64,000 nucleotides of DNA from Symsagittifera roscoffensis (GCF_963678635.1 NC_087063.1:62603290-62667289), one strand, 5' to 3'. Counted from the stretch's first letter, positions 42,386 to 53,150 are shown. A program made the numbers and translations. The notes: generated by a model from the letters alone, not told the origin.

Positions 42386-45300
42386 CTAGGTAACCTGGAG
42401 GAGTTGACGACTTCTTCGAGCAGCGAGTTTGTCTTCGGACTGGTTTGTCAGATTATCGGATGGGGCCAGTTCAACTTGTTTGCGAGTCCTAGGAATCCAT
42501 TTTCTCGGTTTTGGTTTTCGTCTCAAACCCTCCTGCTTCTGACCTACTTCAACATAAGGATTAGGGAAATAAGGGAATGAAATATTTCCTTTAAAAGGTC
42601 TAATTTTATTCGAGGCAGATTTAGGAATCGCAATGTCCGACTTTTGTATTTTTTTTCCGTCGGATAATTCTACTGTCGAAAGAGACGAATTTATGATTCT
42701 TTTGTTTAGTTCCTTATAGAAACAGTCCCGATTGATGTTACCGTTTGTTTTCCGAATGATTTTACCTTTAAAGGGGCTTTGGAGGGGTATTCTATCGGAC
42801 TTGATTTTCGAGGATGAGGCGTAGTCATTGTCATATCCCTTTTCGATTGGCGTTTGGTTCTTTTTCGCTACCAAGTCGTCCTTGTATCCATCCTCGAGTC
42901 TATCGTCCGAGTTCCAGTCATTTGCCCGTTCTTTAGATAATATAGATTTCCCTTTGTCTAAAATTTCAAGGAAGGTTACCAGAAGCAAATTGTTTCCAAA
43001 TTGTATTTGGTTTTCTGTTATAATGAATTTCAAATGGAGAACATTTGATTTTGGATTGGTAAGATGAACGTAAATTCCAGATAGTTTTTGAAACGGCGTT
43101 TTGAAGTGTACATTTTTGGTGTTCTTGTGAAATAGCAAGTAGTTTAATTTTTACAGTGTGTACCAATTTTTCGACTAATCCGTTGGAACGATGGTCACCT
43201 ACTGTACAAAATATTATTTTAATTTTGTTCGAATCACAGAATAATTTAAAATCTTGGCTTGTAAAGCAAGTCGCGTGGTCTACCCTTATTGAATACGGTA
43301 TGCCATGTAAAAATATATAGTCCTGTAAAAATTCGATAGCTGTTTTTGCCGAAGTAGAAGACGTAATTTTTGCCGCCGGAAATTTGGAAAATCTATCAAT
43401 GCAAAGTAAAATAAATTTGTTTGACCCCCAATAGGAATCCAAGGGTCCGGCGAAGTCTAAGTTAGGTTCCCCGTTTGGTTCCAATAATGGAGGAAGTTCA
43501 CTAGTTTGTGAATTTGGGATAACAGTTTTCAAATTCTTACCCGCCTATGTGCATTTTGAGCAGTTTATGCCATGAAAGTAAATTTGCCTGTTAATATGAG
43601 GTCACCAGATGTATTGGGCCAAATACTTCATTCCAAATTGACCTGGATGAGTTTCATGAAGTGTCTTCATCATCGCGTTTCTCAGGGTAAAAGGTATAAC
43701 TAGTTTACCGTCCATGTATAACAATCCGTCGGATTCGTGTAAATCTCTGGTGATGTAATTAAAGTAAGGAGAATTTGCATTAATCTTCTCCACTTTCTTT
43801 TGTAGTACTTTGACTAACGGGTTCAACATGGGGTCTTCTTCTGTCAAAAGTGCTACCAGCTTGGCGTTAAAATGGATGTTTAAGTCCAAGGGTCGATCCG
43901 GCAACTTCAAGTTTTCGCGGTATTTTTTAACGAGATTAGCGTGGTCAGGTAATAGCGGGAGATCTAAATCTACTGAAATACCGGAAGTAGAGGGACTAAT
44001 TACAATATTCTTATAATTCATATTAACAGTATCTACAATTTTTTTTATCTACAGGCGATTTCATCAATCTATAATTAAGAATTAAGAAATAAAAAAATGC
44101 GGGATTAGAAATAGAAATAATTATTGGGTTCGTGTTTGAATAATCTGTTGGAATACAATTTGAAGTACAAAATTCCGTTCTATTGTGATTAGATGAACAA
44201 ATTGGGAAAGTCGAGTTTATTAGTTTTAGTACTGACGCTATTAGGTAATTACGTAATTTAGCGTAATTCGGAATTCTCAGCCATTGAACCAATGGCTGAG
44301 CAGGTAATTCTTTGTTTCTCCGACGGATTAATTGATTTGTTAATCTTATTAATATTTGCCACTACAAATTCTTTGTCGTAATGAGATATTGGGAGGTCTT
44401 TTCCAGATGGAATCCTAGAAATAAGGTCAGTGAAGCCCATATCTTTTCCTGCTAGATGTTTGATTGTACAATTAAAAGGTAACTATCTGTCCATCCATCT
44501 TGTAAATCTACTATTTTATGTTTTATTTCCATGATTTGGTGAGAGGGTGGAAATTAAAGCTTTGTGGTGAGTAAATACTTCAAATTCCGATCCGTAAAGG
44601 TAGTTTTTGTAGTGTTCGACGGCCCATACGACCCCTAACAATTCGAGCTCGTTCGTAGAATATTTTGACTCGTGTGGGTTTAAAAAACGAGAGGCAAAAG
44701 AAATTGTTTTCCAGTCATTCCCATGGAATTGTTCGAGGGAAGATCCCAAGCCATTGTGAGACGCGTCCGTTTTTACTCTAGTGTTGCGTTTTACATCAAA
44801 ATGGGTATTCTCTGTTAGATTTACAATTTCATGTTTAATTTTCTCAGACGCTTTCGTACGGTCGTTGTTGCATTGGAAGATCGATTTATTATTGAGAAGC
44901 GGTCGAAGTGGGTTTCCTAGAGAGGCTAAATTTGGGACAAACTTGATGTACTGATTTATAGATCCGAAAAATGATCTTAGTTCTTTCAAGTTCATTGGAA
45001 CAGGTAAGTCCTTTATTGCTTTCGATATATCAAATAAAGGTATAATTCCTGTTTTTGAGATTTTGAATCCCAACCATTCTATTTCTTTTTGAAACAATTT
45101 GCTTTTTTGACCATTTGACCGCGAAGTTCTTTTCGTCCAGTGTCGATAAAATTTTTAACACAATGTTCTTGTGATCTAAAACTATTCCTTTGGAAGCGAT
45201 TAAAATGTCGTCTAAGTAACAGTTGGTAAAAGGGATAGAACCTAACGTAGAATCCATTACTCTTTAAAATTCGTTAGGCATATCACCTAGTCCGTAAAAG

Positions 45301-46660
45301 CCCTTTAAAAATTGGTAAGTACCCGTAATATCACCGCCCACGATACTAAAATTGCATTGATCGCTAGTAAATTTATCTAATGCAAGTTGACTGTATGCAT
45401 TTTTAGGTCTAAATTAGTAAACCACACTTCTCCAACGGAATCATTAACAATTTGCGCCGCGACGTTGTCTACCAGTTCATGGATGTTCAGCATTTGGTAT
45501 TTGTTCTTGTAGATTTGTTTATTTATAAACTTTGAATCCAAAGCTAACTTGATGGATTTGTCTTTTTTGCAAGTAATGACTATTGGACTGATAAAACGAT
45601 CTTCGTCACAGTTTTCTAGTTTTTTAAAATTTCCCTCGTCTTTTAATCTGTTGAGTTCTGTCTTAACAGAATCCAGTAGGTGTAGGGGGACTCGTCTTCC
45701 TTTTAGTTGGATTGGTTTTAGGGGTTCATGAAAATGGGTGATTTTCATTTGGTTTTTAATTTTTCCAATCCGAAGGAATAAACTTTTAAACGTTTTTGAT
45801 ATGTTTAGAAATTCCCTATCTTTGTCTGTTTGAGAGATGGAATTTATTGACTTACACTGCTTGTTAGTCTGGAAATGCGGTAAGTACTTCTGTGAGACTT
45901 CTATCCCCACTTTCGGTAGATTGTCATTTCCTAAGATATTTCTCTCGTGCCCCTCGGTCAAAAAGAAATGACAGTCGTTGTCTGACCAACCGTTTGAGAA
46001 GATTGGAAGTTTCATCTTTCCAGAAATGTTTATGGCGTTATCCGTGAATCCACAGTAAAGGTCCTTGGTTGCCTTATCCACCGGATAGATTTTCAAGTAA
46101 GGGTCTCGTAGTTTCAATTCGTGTAACACGTTTTTCTTGAGGAAGGTGACCGGGCTAGCTGAATCCACTTGTATATTTAAAATTACTTGATTTTCTTTTC
46201 CGAGGCCAATATTCAATAATTTCTTCAATTCTTTTCCTTCTTCATCGAAAATCGTAGTTACGTTTAATACAGAATAATCGTAGTTTTCGCTTTGTCCAGA
46301 TTCCGACCATGCGTTTATGACGCCACAACATTCTCTATTTACATGGTCTGTATTTGCATCCGGAATATCCGACGGATTAAAGTCTGTATTATCTACAATT
46401 TGGCTATTCTTTGGCTCTCTTTTAACGTTAAAGTGGCTGTGTGATTTGTGTACGGATGATCCGTTGGATTTAAAATTGTTTGTTAGTTTTAGGTAATTTA
46501 AAATTCCCTTTTCATCTATGAGTGCTATGTTTAGTGCTTCTCGTGGGGAAAGAGTTTCTTTTAGCAGTTTTCTTTGGATGTCGTAGTTTTTCATGTTGTT
46601 TATGAAAATGTCTCGTATCCACTCTTCTTCTCCTGCGGTTATGTCGCACTTTTTCGCCAT
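42386..46660 (-). pseudogene. Gypsy pol (protease-RT-RNase H-integrase), several breaks
   Basis: Pieces in order: 46660-45377 has the gag end, a protease with VDSASPVTFL in place of the usual VDTGAS, and the start of RT (FISPIVITCKKD, FTNLDLKMH). 45257-44516 gives CYLDDILIAS (RT catalytic YLDD), KTDASHNGLGSSLE (RNase H) and FEVFTHHKALIS. 44021-43602 gives the integrase zinc finger start HETHPGQFGMKYLAQYIW, after which a stop replaces the usual W, and GINCSKC supplies the cysteines. 43532-42966 gives the integrase core with DFAGP, RVDHATCFTS and HRSNGLVEKL, and 43138-42386 the C-terminal part. At least four stops or frameshifts separate them. Confidence 0.88.
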
Positions 46661-46967
46661 TTCTGCTAAGGCACCCGAAAATTGTTCCAGCGATTCTCTA
46701 TCCCGTTGTTTTCGGTTTAGCAGTTTATGTCGTTCAAATGTGACGTTTGTTTTTCTTACGAAAGCGATCGCTAGGGAGTCCCAATATTCTTTAAAAGAGA
46801 TTTGTAAGATTTTCTCCTTGATAAATTTTTGTCCAAAAAACCTTTTTCATTCGTTTCCCAATGCTAGGTATAGAACTGATCGTAACTTTTTATCTGGTTC
46901 TTCTAGTCGCATTTCATTGAATTTCTTGGTTTCAGATTTAATGGAGGCTGATTCCTCTTCGTCGTAT

Positions 46968-47237
46968 CTATCGTTTTTGTTCTTGGATGTTTCTCTCCAT
47001 TCTCATTTGTCTTTGGTTATCTGTTTCACCGTCCATCGGATTTTCCAAATTTAGAGGTTGAGGGTGATGTCTCTCCGAAGGATTTAGTAAGTTTTCTATG
47101 TCTATATTCTCTTTAGCAATTATAGCTAAGTGAAACAGATCGCTCCAATCTTCCCAGGGAATGGGGGGATCTAAAGTATGGTTTTGCCAAAATGAAGGTA
47201 TTCCTCTCACGTTAGTTTCGTTATTTGACTGCGCCAT
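46968..47237 (-). pseudogene. Gypsy gag N-terminal part
   Basis: 89 residues from ATG at 47237 (MAQSNNETNVRG, HTLDPPIPWEDW, FHLAIIAKENID). The start codon straddles the LTR edge: its A is the last LTR base and TGG begins the primer binding site. The frame breaks at 46968; the rest of gag (DRESLEQF-type region, about 46660-46960) is in other frames. Confidence 0.75.
47227..47236 (-). other. Gypsy primer binding site
   Basis: Plus-strand GACTGCGCCA ends in CCA and reads like a tRNA 3' end; the element's RNA carries TGGCGCAGTC directly after the 5' LTR. The acceptor end is like that of a serine tRNA (5' GCAGTC), but the isoacceptor is inferred. Confidence 0.75.
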
Positions 47238-47460
47238 GATAAAATGTTACTTTGTTGTAGCTAATTCTAAGTTAAAACTATTAAAAAGAATAAAGAATTA
47301 AAGTGAATTAGTCGGTAAGTTAAAACCTTAAAACAATGAGAGATCGTTCTCTCCGCCGGAGAGAATGGCCAGTGAAGGTCATATAAGAGTGACCTGTTAT
47401 CTAATCTAATTAAGCTAAATAAGGTTTGCAATAAATGCAAAATAAGATCCAATCACAACA
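47237..47460 (-). repeat. Gypsy 5' LTR (224 bp)
   Basis: See the 3' LTR at 40858-41082; ends TG ... CA on both strands. Confidence 0.95.
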
Positions 47461-47465
47461 AGTTG
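47461..47465. repeat. Gypsy target site duplication, right (AGTTG)
   Basis: Exact match to 40853-40857. Confidence 0.9.
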
Positions 47466-48204
47466 TTTGGTGAACGCGTAGTTACCATGTTTTATAATTC
47501 ATGGTGTAATTGTTTTTTGTCCCATGTGAGCTCAAAGAGTGAAACTTTTTTTATTCCATTATTTTGAGTGTTCTGTAATTGCGGCGACATCCAATTCTTT
47601 TTTAAATGAAATTTTGTAAATAAAGTAATTTCGTATAACGCCTAACCTACGGTTCTTTGTTTGTATCAGTCGTTCTACACCACCTATGGACCTGTGGCCA
47701 TCTGCCGAATCTAATAAAAACATTATATGCTTTCTGCTGCTAAAAATTGAAAACTTTTTGCTCCAAAAGTTTGTGCTTGATCACATCTTCAATTCCTCCT
47801 AACTCCGAAGTTTGATAAATATGGTTGCTTAATTTTATCGCGACCTCTGTTGTGGCATTAGATAATTTTTTTTGATGTAAATTGTCGACCAATTATCTAT
47901 TTCACTAGGATATTTGCATCTCGGTACAGCTCATCAGCGAGGGACCCTGCAACGTCTAGCTGAAACTCTTCGTTGAGCTCAACCACCGGTTCTTTTTATA
48001 ATTATAGTGATCTTCCATTACTGGTTTTAGGTTTTTACCTTGTTCGGTGCATCGGCGGCAATTCTGCGTCATTTTGACGGTTGACCAATGTATAAGTGGA
48101 TTTTTTTGCGTTATTTTTACGCGTTGCAGGAAATCCGGGGTGTATCAGCAGATAGATGCTTTCAAGTACCGTCTGGCGCAACTGCGTGGGCAGCTCTTTT
48201 TTCG
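47466..48204. other. Continuation of the pre-insertion locus
   Basis: No firm gene. Minus-strand pieces near 48080-48250 look partly coding (LGDDCLLIDEKRAAHAV with following stops) and may belong to the same decayed unit as 48205-48839. Confidence 0.35.
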
Positions 48205-48441
48205 TCAATCAGCAAACAGTCGTCTCCTAAGTGTAGTTGCTTTTGATTGTTGAACTAGTATTGTCTGTTTCCTCGTGAACTTCCCGATAGATTTCATAAT
48301 CAGGTTCCGCAGAGCTACAGCTACGCTGGACTTTAGACCCAGTTTTTTAAGATTTCTTCTGTAAAAGGGTGTGTGCTTTTCTGCCTTCGTACTCATATCC
48401 TGAGACACTTTGAATCCTATGCTTTTCATGGCTTTCTTCAA
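48205..48441 (-). pseudogene. Basic 78-residue frame, unidentified
   Basis: ATG at 48441: GFKVSQDMSTKAEKHTPFYR, then RRNLKKLGLKSSVAVALRNL. Strongly basic with a helical middle. No family recognised. Part of a run of minus-strand frames interrupted by stops. Confidence 0.3.
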
Positions 48442-48554
48442 TTTGCTTTTGGACTTGGCTGTTTACTGTCCTTGCAGTCATTAATTGTGGCTCCATCTTT
48501 GTTGTCACATCTTCTTAGCTATTTTATGCTGCGTCCACTGTACTCACCAAAACT

Positions 48555-48839
48555 TCACAGATTTCGAGCACCTTTATCGTTGATTCTGTCTGTGTGTCGA
48601 TTTCCTGGTTTGACTGTGTTACCTTTTTCGTTTGTGCGGCAGACTCTTGTTAAGAATTCGTTAATAATTGTGTTTGAGTGTGGCTTCACAAGATTTGTCC
48701 CTTTTAGTCTTTTGTCTCCTGTTTTTGCTGTTGGTTGTGTTGCTGTTGCTTGCGCTGCTGTTGCTGTTGTAGTTAATTTTCTGAAAAAAAAACCTGATGG
48801 GAAAACTACCATTTTGCACCTTCTTTGAATGTCTTCCAT
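48555..48839 (-). pseudogene. Basic 94-residue frame with a repeat-rich segment, unidentified
   Basis: Contains an Ala/Thr/Gln stretch (TTTATAAQATATQPTAKT) made by an imperfect GCA/ACA triplet repeat at about 48725-48775, then TGDKRLKGTNLVKPHSNTII and NEFLTRVCRTNEKG. Possible gag-like or capsid-associated gene of an old element; this is only a guess. Confidence 0.3.
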
Positions 48840-49308
48840 ACATCCCTACAGTTTCGACAATCACAAAACAGCAGATATGTGCTTGGGTTTGCCTCGTTGA
48901 ACTCGCCATTTAATTAGACCACATGGAAAACAGAAATCTGCTTTTGATCCCCACAGAGAGGCAATTGATTTGCCACCCGCTTTTGCCTGAAAAAAACTCA
49001 GCGCGAGCTTTTTCTGTGCGGATTTTTTGATGTTAAGGTCGATCCGTCATTAGTTCGTGTACTTGTTCTTCGCCGTATTTGCGAATCGTCTTGGCTTTAA
49101 ATAAAGCTCGACAAATTCAGAAGGTTGCAAACTTGTATGAACATAATTAGAGACAGGTTATTTTTTTTCTTCATCAGATTTAAATAGTCGCTTTCATCAC
49201 TATTTGTCGCTATTTAACGCTCTTTTCTGGAATTTTCTAGTTCTGATAGCCCGTACCGAACTGTTTGGCCATAATCATATCTGATCATTGTAAAATCATG
49301 CAAAATTC
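48840..49308. other. Non-coding stretch, no gene seen
   Basis: About 470 bp without recognisable features. Confidence 0.5.
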
Positions 49309-49674
49309 ATGTCTGTAACAGATGTGCAGCATGTCTATATTCGACATGCACATACCTGCATCAGACATGCATCAGGTGTGCTAACTGAAGATATGCTCAC
49401 ACCTGCAGGATACATGATCATACCTGAACTAAACATGCTCACATCTGCAGGATACATGATCATGCCTGAACCGAATATGGTCACACCTGCAGGATACATG
49501 ATCATGCCTGAACTGAATATGCTCACACCTGCAGGATACATGATCATGCCTGAACTGAATATGCTCACACCTGCAGGATACATTATCATACCTGAACTAA
49601 ACATGCTCACATCTGCAGGATACATGACCATGCCTGAACCGAATATGCTCAAATCGGTATCTTCAGTATTATAA
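49309..49674 (+). CDS. Hypothetical repeat protein encoded by a minisatellite (121 residues)
   Basis: ATG at 49309 opens MSVTDVQHVYIRHAHTC and runs into six 14-residue repeats of the form MLTPAGYMIMPELN, ending MLKSVSSVL before TAA at 49674. The repeat length of 42 bp keeps the frame. The opposite strand is also open across the array (SIFSSGMIMYPAGV). I see no signal peptide or known domain. It may be an untranslated minisatellite, so coding status is uncertain. Confidence 0.3.
   Translation: MSVTDVQHVYIRHAHTCIRHASGVLTEDMLTPAGYMIIPELNMLTSAGYMIMPEPNMVTPAGYMIMPELNMLTPAGYMIMPELNMLTPAGYIIIPELNMLTSAGYMTMPEPNMLKSVSSVL
49393..49644. repeat. Minisatellite, six copies of a 42-bp unit
   Basis: Each unit has ACCTGCAGGATACATGATCA and a (C/T)CTGAAC(T/C)(G/A)AA block. 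Copies differ mainly at third-position-like sites; degenerate half units precede it from about 49340. Each unit contains a PstI-type CTGCAG palindrome and TGATCA. Confidence 0.95.
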
Positions 49675-50099
49675 GATAATTAAAGAAATGGTTAAATTGT
49701 AACAACATCATAAACTCAGCTTGATGTGACACTTTACTTCAAATTTTTAGTTTTTTTTCCAGATTTTTTCTGACATCGGTGAAGTTTTTTGTTGAAAATT
49801 GACTGTAGTGGGTAGATGCATCTTTCTTTAATTGCAAGCAGGGAGTCGTTGGTAGCGGGGCGTGTGGATACTTTTCTCTGTTTCCTGTCAACATAAAACT
49901 AATTGTTAGCCAAAACTTTCAACTAAATAAAACAAAATAAAATTTCATTCAAAAGTATTTGCGCTCGGGGTAGGTTTTTTTTCTCCAGAAAAATTTTGAC
50001 TTTTTAACTAGCCATTTTTCCAAAAAAAATATATCACCCAAAGTGTTTTGTTGTCATGAGGTCAGTCAGCCAAAAATGTATATCTCGAAATAGTACAAA
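49675..50099. other. Non-coding stretch, no gene seen
   Basis: AT-rich, T-runs, no supported feature. Confidence 0.5.
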
Positions 50100-50120
50100 G
50101 GGGGGGGGGGGGGGGGGGGG
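50100..50120 (+). repeat. Run of 21 Gs
   Basis: Uninterrupted G21, capable of forming a G-quadruplex and prone to length change or sequencing error. Confidence 0.9.
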
Positions 50121-50360
50121 CTGGGCATTTGGGTCAGCGGAGATTTAATCCGTCTTAGAAATCGTTCCAATTTAGTTGAAAAAAGCTTATTTGCCATAAC
50201 TGATTTGTTGCAAGGAGCAAAATATATCGCTTTATACTTTATATGCTGTGTGGGGGGATGATTTTCATTTAAAAAATTCAAATTTTAGAAAAAAAAAGTT
50301 TTCATTTTGTTTTATTTCATTTAATTTTTGAATGTTATTACTGCTCCAGAAACCTCAAAT

Positions 50361-50404
50361 AGCAGTCGGAACAATCAGGGCTTTGCCCTCATGCGAGCAG
50401 TTTT
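50361..50404 (+). repeat. Short hairpin motif, copy 2
   Basis: AGCAGTCGGAACAATCAGGG then CTTTGCCCTCATGCGAGCAG. Matches 36939-36982 with few changes; the CAGGGC stem is conserved on the left and weakened on the right. Confidence 0.6.
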
Positions 50405-50476
50405 GTCTGTTTCAACTTCACTTTGTTCCAATTTACTTGCATCACTTCAAATAAATGCTTAACGAATAAAATTAGA

Positions 50477-50769
50477 CAAAAATCATGCGTTAAAAAGTAG
50501 TCGCATATTTGTTGTTAATTTATTCAAGGAGATTAATAGTATCAAACAATCAAATCTTTTTAATTTATTAGCAATTATTGTGGCTACTGGTTTGCTCAAA
50601 TTTAAAGATTTTTATGTTTCAATCAAAATTTGCAAAAAATCATGCGTTAAAAAGTAGTCGCACATTTGTTGTTAATTTATTCAATGAGATTAATAGTATC
50701 CACCAATCAAATCTTTTTAATTTATTTGCAATTATTGCGGCTACTGGTTTGCGAAAATTGAAGGATTAT
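50477..50769. repeat. Tandem duplication of ~157 bp
   Basis: 50477-50612 and 50633-50769 share AAATCATGCGTTAAAAAGTA, TTGTTGTTAATTTATTCAA, AGATTAATAGTATC and GCTACTGGTTTGC in order. The copies are offset by 157 bp with scattered substitutions. Confidence 0.9.
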
Positions 50770-50788
50770 TGGCTAAAAAATTTTGTGA

Positions 50789-52293
50789 CGAATTGCTTTA
50801 ATTAGTTCAAACCGGGGATATTTAGTTTTTTCGACTATCCCTCCCGTTGACCCCCTGAGCACGATGAAAAGCTTCCAGATAATCGACGAGGAAGTTGCGT
50901 CTGTTTGTTTTGCTGTAACGAGTATTTTGTGGGACAAACCCATGATAATTGGTGCAAGTATTTTGGATTTGTCGAAAAGATTCATGTTTTACTTTCATTA
51001 TCGGCAAATGAAAGCAAGCATGAACCTTGAACTGCTATACAGTGACACAGATACGTTTATTTATGCGATAAAAACCGAAGACGTATACGCAGATCTGCAA
51101 AAACTGACCGATAGTTTCGATTTTTCCAACTACCCAAGCGATCACTTCTTATTCAGCAATGTGAATAAGAAGGTTGTATTGAAATTTAAGGACGAGGCGG
51201 CGGGACAAATCATTGTAGAATTCATCGCGATGAAACCAAAGCTCTACTCGTTGAAATATACAGGTTAGTATTGAAAAAAAAGCACCTCTCCAAGTCCCCT
51301 CCATTTCTTTACATTAAGGGTTCCCTCCATTGGAGTTTTGGATCTTGTTGGGACCAAACTAATAACTTTTGTTGATCTCTGTCAATTTAATTAGACATAA
51401 CTAGCCCTGAAAGGCTCTGATTCTTCATTTAAAAATTTAAAATGAAGAACCATTCATCAATTAAAATGTTTTTAAACAAATACTTACCACAAAGGCACTT
51501 TTGTAACTTTTGACGTGAACAAATTTAAAATTTTGACATTGAATGATTTTTTGATAATGACACGATTTGGAATTTTTATGATTTGGAATGAATTAGGATA
51601 TTTAAACTTTTTGGAATTGAAAAAATTGTAATGTTATTAGATATTGAGTCTTCAAAATATTCAGATTCGGGAACCGTTTTCGTTATTAATACTAGAACTG
51701 GGCTTGCGAATTTTTATGGGCTTACAAAGCTAAAATATGTTTATGGGCTAATCTTTGTTCTTCATTTAGATTCAACTAGCAAGAGGAGTGCAAAAGGAGT
51801 AGTGCAACACTCCCAGCAGCAACTTACACACCAGAGGTTCAGGGAAACATTACTGAGTGGAAAAACCCTTCGTATATACAACTACTCAATAAAATCGAAA
51901 GCCAATACCAACATAACCATAGCGCAGAACCGAATTGCCCCTTCACCCTTCGATAGTAAGCGGTTCTTACTATTCGACGGGATAGCTACATTGCCCTTCG
52001 GACACAGGTCTACAGAAGAAAATGTGTTCTTCGAGGCCATTGCGGAAGAAAGCGAGTGGGCAAACTCACAGTTGACAAATACCCCGATTTATGGCAGCGA
52101 AAACAGCGAAAGCTGGCAATCACCGGAATTTCGGGTCCCAGATTGGGGCTTTCTTCAAGAAAGCTATACGGAGGAAGAGCTTCAAGAAGAAAGCGCAGCT
52201 AGCAGTTCAAGAGACCCTCCGCCTATCAATAACCCATTCATTCTAACAGAAGCGTCTGTTCGTTCTAGTCTGAAAAAGAGGAGAAAAACTTGA
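50789..52293 (+). pseudogene. Polinton-type family B DNA polymerase, C-terminal part, spliced
   Basis: First segment (50789-51263) reads DKPMIIGASILDLSKRFMF, LLYSDTDTFIYAI (the YxDTD catalytic motif C), DFSNYPSDH and FKDEAAGQIIVEF with KPKLYSLKY. These are the landmarks of protein-primed polB of polintons/Mavericks and related animal DNA viruses. Second segment (51770-52293) reads SKRSAKGVVQH, a polB thumb-like stretch, and PFDSKRFLLFDG with LPFGH (usual DDKR(Y/F)L.dDGi..l.yGH), followed by a 65-residue acidic tail to TGA. A GT (51264) and AG (51768-51769) join the frames precisely (ACAG|GTTAGT ... TTTAG|AT). The exonuclease, TPR and motif A/B regions are absent upstream (stop at 50786), so it is a 5'-truncated relic or a partial domesticated gene. 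Confidence 0.75.
51264..51769 (+). other. Proposed intron in the polymerase fragment
   Basis: 506 bp, donor CAG|GTTAGT, acceptor TTCATTTAG preceded by a T-rich tract. It restores the lysine-tyrosine...SKR linker expected in the family at exactly one codon. No polymerase coding inside. Confidence 0.7.
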
Positions 52294-52832
52294 TAAAACC
52301 GATCAATAAAATTTTTCACTTGAAAATGTCGGCTAAATTGCCTTGTCACTTGGAATTACGGCTGTACATTTGTAAATATAAAACATTCAACAAACATTGT
52401 TTTAAGTTAAATTGACCGGCGCAAAAAGACTGGTAATTGCAACTTACCCTTGAAGCAGGAGCGAAGGATTGCGTATTTAGTTTCCCAAAGTGAGCTAATA
52501 GTAAGGCTAAAAGAATCAAAATGGTGCAAGTCGAAAATAAGGGAGACTTGGATATAAGTTTGAAAATAAAATAAGAAAGAGAAACAAACAATAATTACCA
52601 AAAATGTTTAAAAGGAAATATGAATGGTACTTTATGTAAACTCATATTTATATGAACGAAAAGGTTTAGCTTTTAGATAAAAATAAGCGAGAAAACCGCA
52701 GCCGGGTATACCCATACTTATTTAGTGGTTGGAAAGTTTGGAAGGGATTAAATTTAACCACCGCGCGAAAATAAATACCAAAGTATTTTGTCTGTCGGGG
52801 GTCCTAAGAGAGGGGTCTTTTTATTTCGGGCA
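52294..52832. other. Non-coding stretch, no gene seen
   Basis: AT-rich; an AATAAA at about 52305 lies just after the polymerase stop codon and could end its transcript. Confidence 0.45.
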
Positions 52833-52906
52833 GGGTACTTTGGGGTCTTTAAAAAAGATGGGTCCTTTTGGGCCCTACTTTTGGTAGGACCCCAAAGACC
52901 CCTACC
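52833..52906. repeat. Small GC-rich inverted repeat
   Basis: CTTTGGGGTCTTT (about 52839-52851) pairs with AAAGACCCC around 52893-52901, with inner GGTCCTTTTGGGCCC / TTGGTAGGACC partial pairing. It would form a branched hairpin. Identity unknown. Confidence 0.6.
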
Positions 52907-52984
52907 GTCGAAAAGACTCCCCCTAAGGACACACGGCGGATTTCAATACTACTAGTGTACGCATATATGAACGGTGTACTGAAC

Positions 52985-53150
52985 AGAAGTACGTCCGAAA
53001 GTCATTAATAAATGTACAAAACAACAATGGTCCCAACAAAACCCCTTGAGGAACACCACTTGTAACTTGTTTTGACGTTGAGGCAAAATTGTCGATTTTT
53101 GCGAGTTGAGTACTGTTCTCCAGGTAGCTCCATAGAGTTTTTAAAATCAC
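52985..53150 (-). pseudogene. LINE reverse transcriptase fragment
   Basis: Minus-strand frame reads SYLENSTQLAKIDNF, then QVTSGVPQGVLLGPLLFCTF and INDF, the RT motif B of LINEs (usual GVPQGSiLGPLLF..YINDL). No YADD follows, so it is cut short. Different sequence from the 14-17 kb LINE. Confidence 0.8.

Larger units (their letters stand above)
40858..47460 (-). mobile_element. Full-length but broken Ty3/gypsy LTR retrotransposon
   Basis: 6,603 bp, minus strand, with 225- and 224-bp LTRs, a 5-bp target duplication and gag, protease, RT, RNase H and integrase in gypsy order. The LTRs differ by about three substitutions and one indel, and the coding region has stops and frameshifts. It is therefore older than the Copia copy and cannot move by itself. 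Confidence 0.95.

Noticed and set aside
45549-47054. Plus-strand frames over the gypsy element (for example 46593-47054)
   Set aside because: Antisense shadows of gag-pol.
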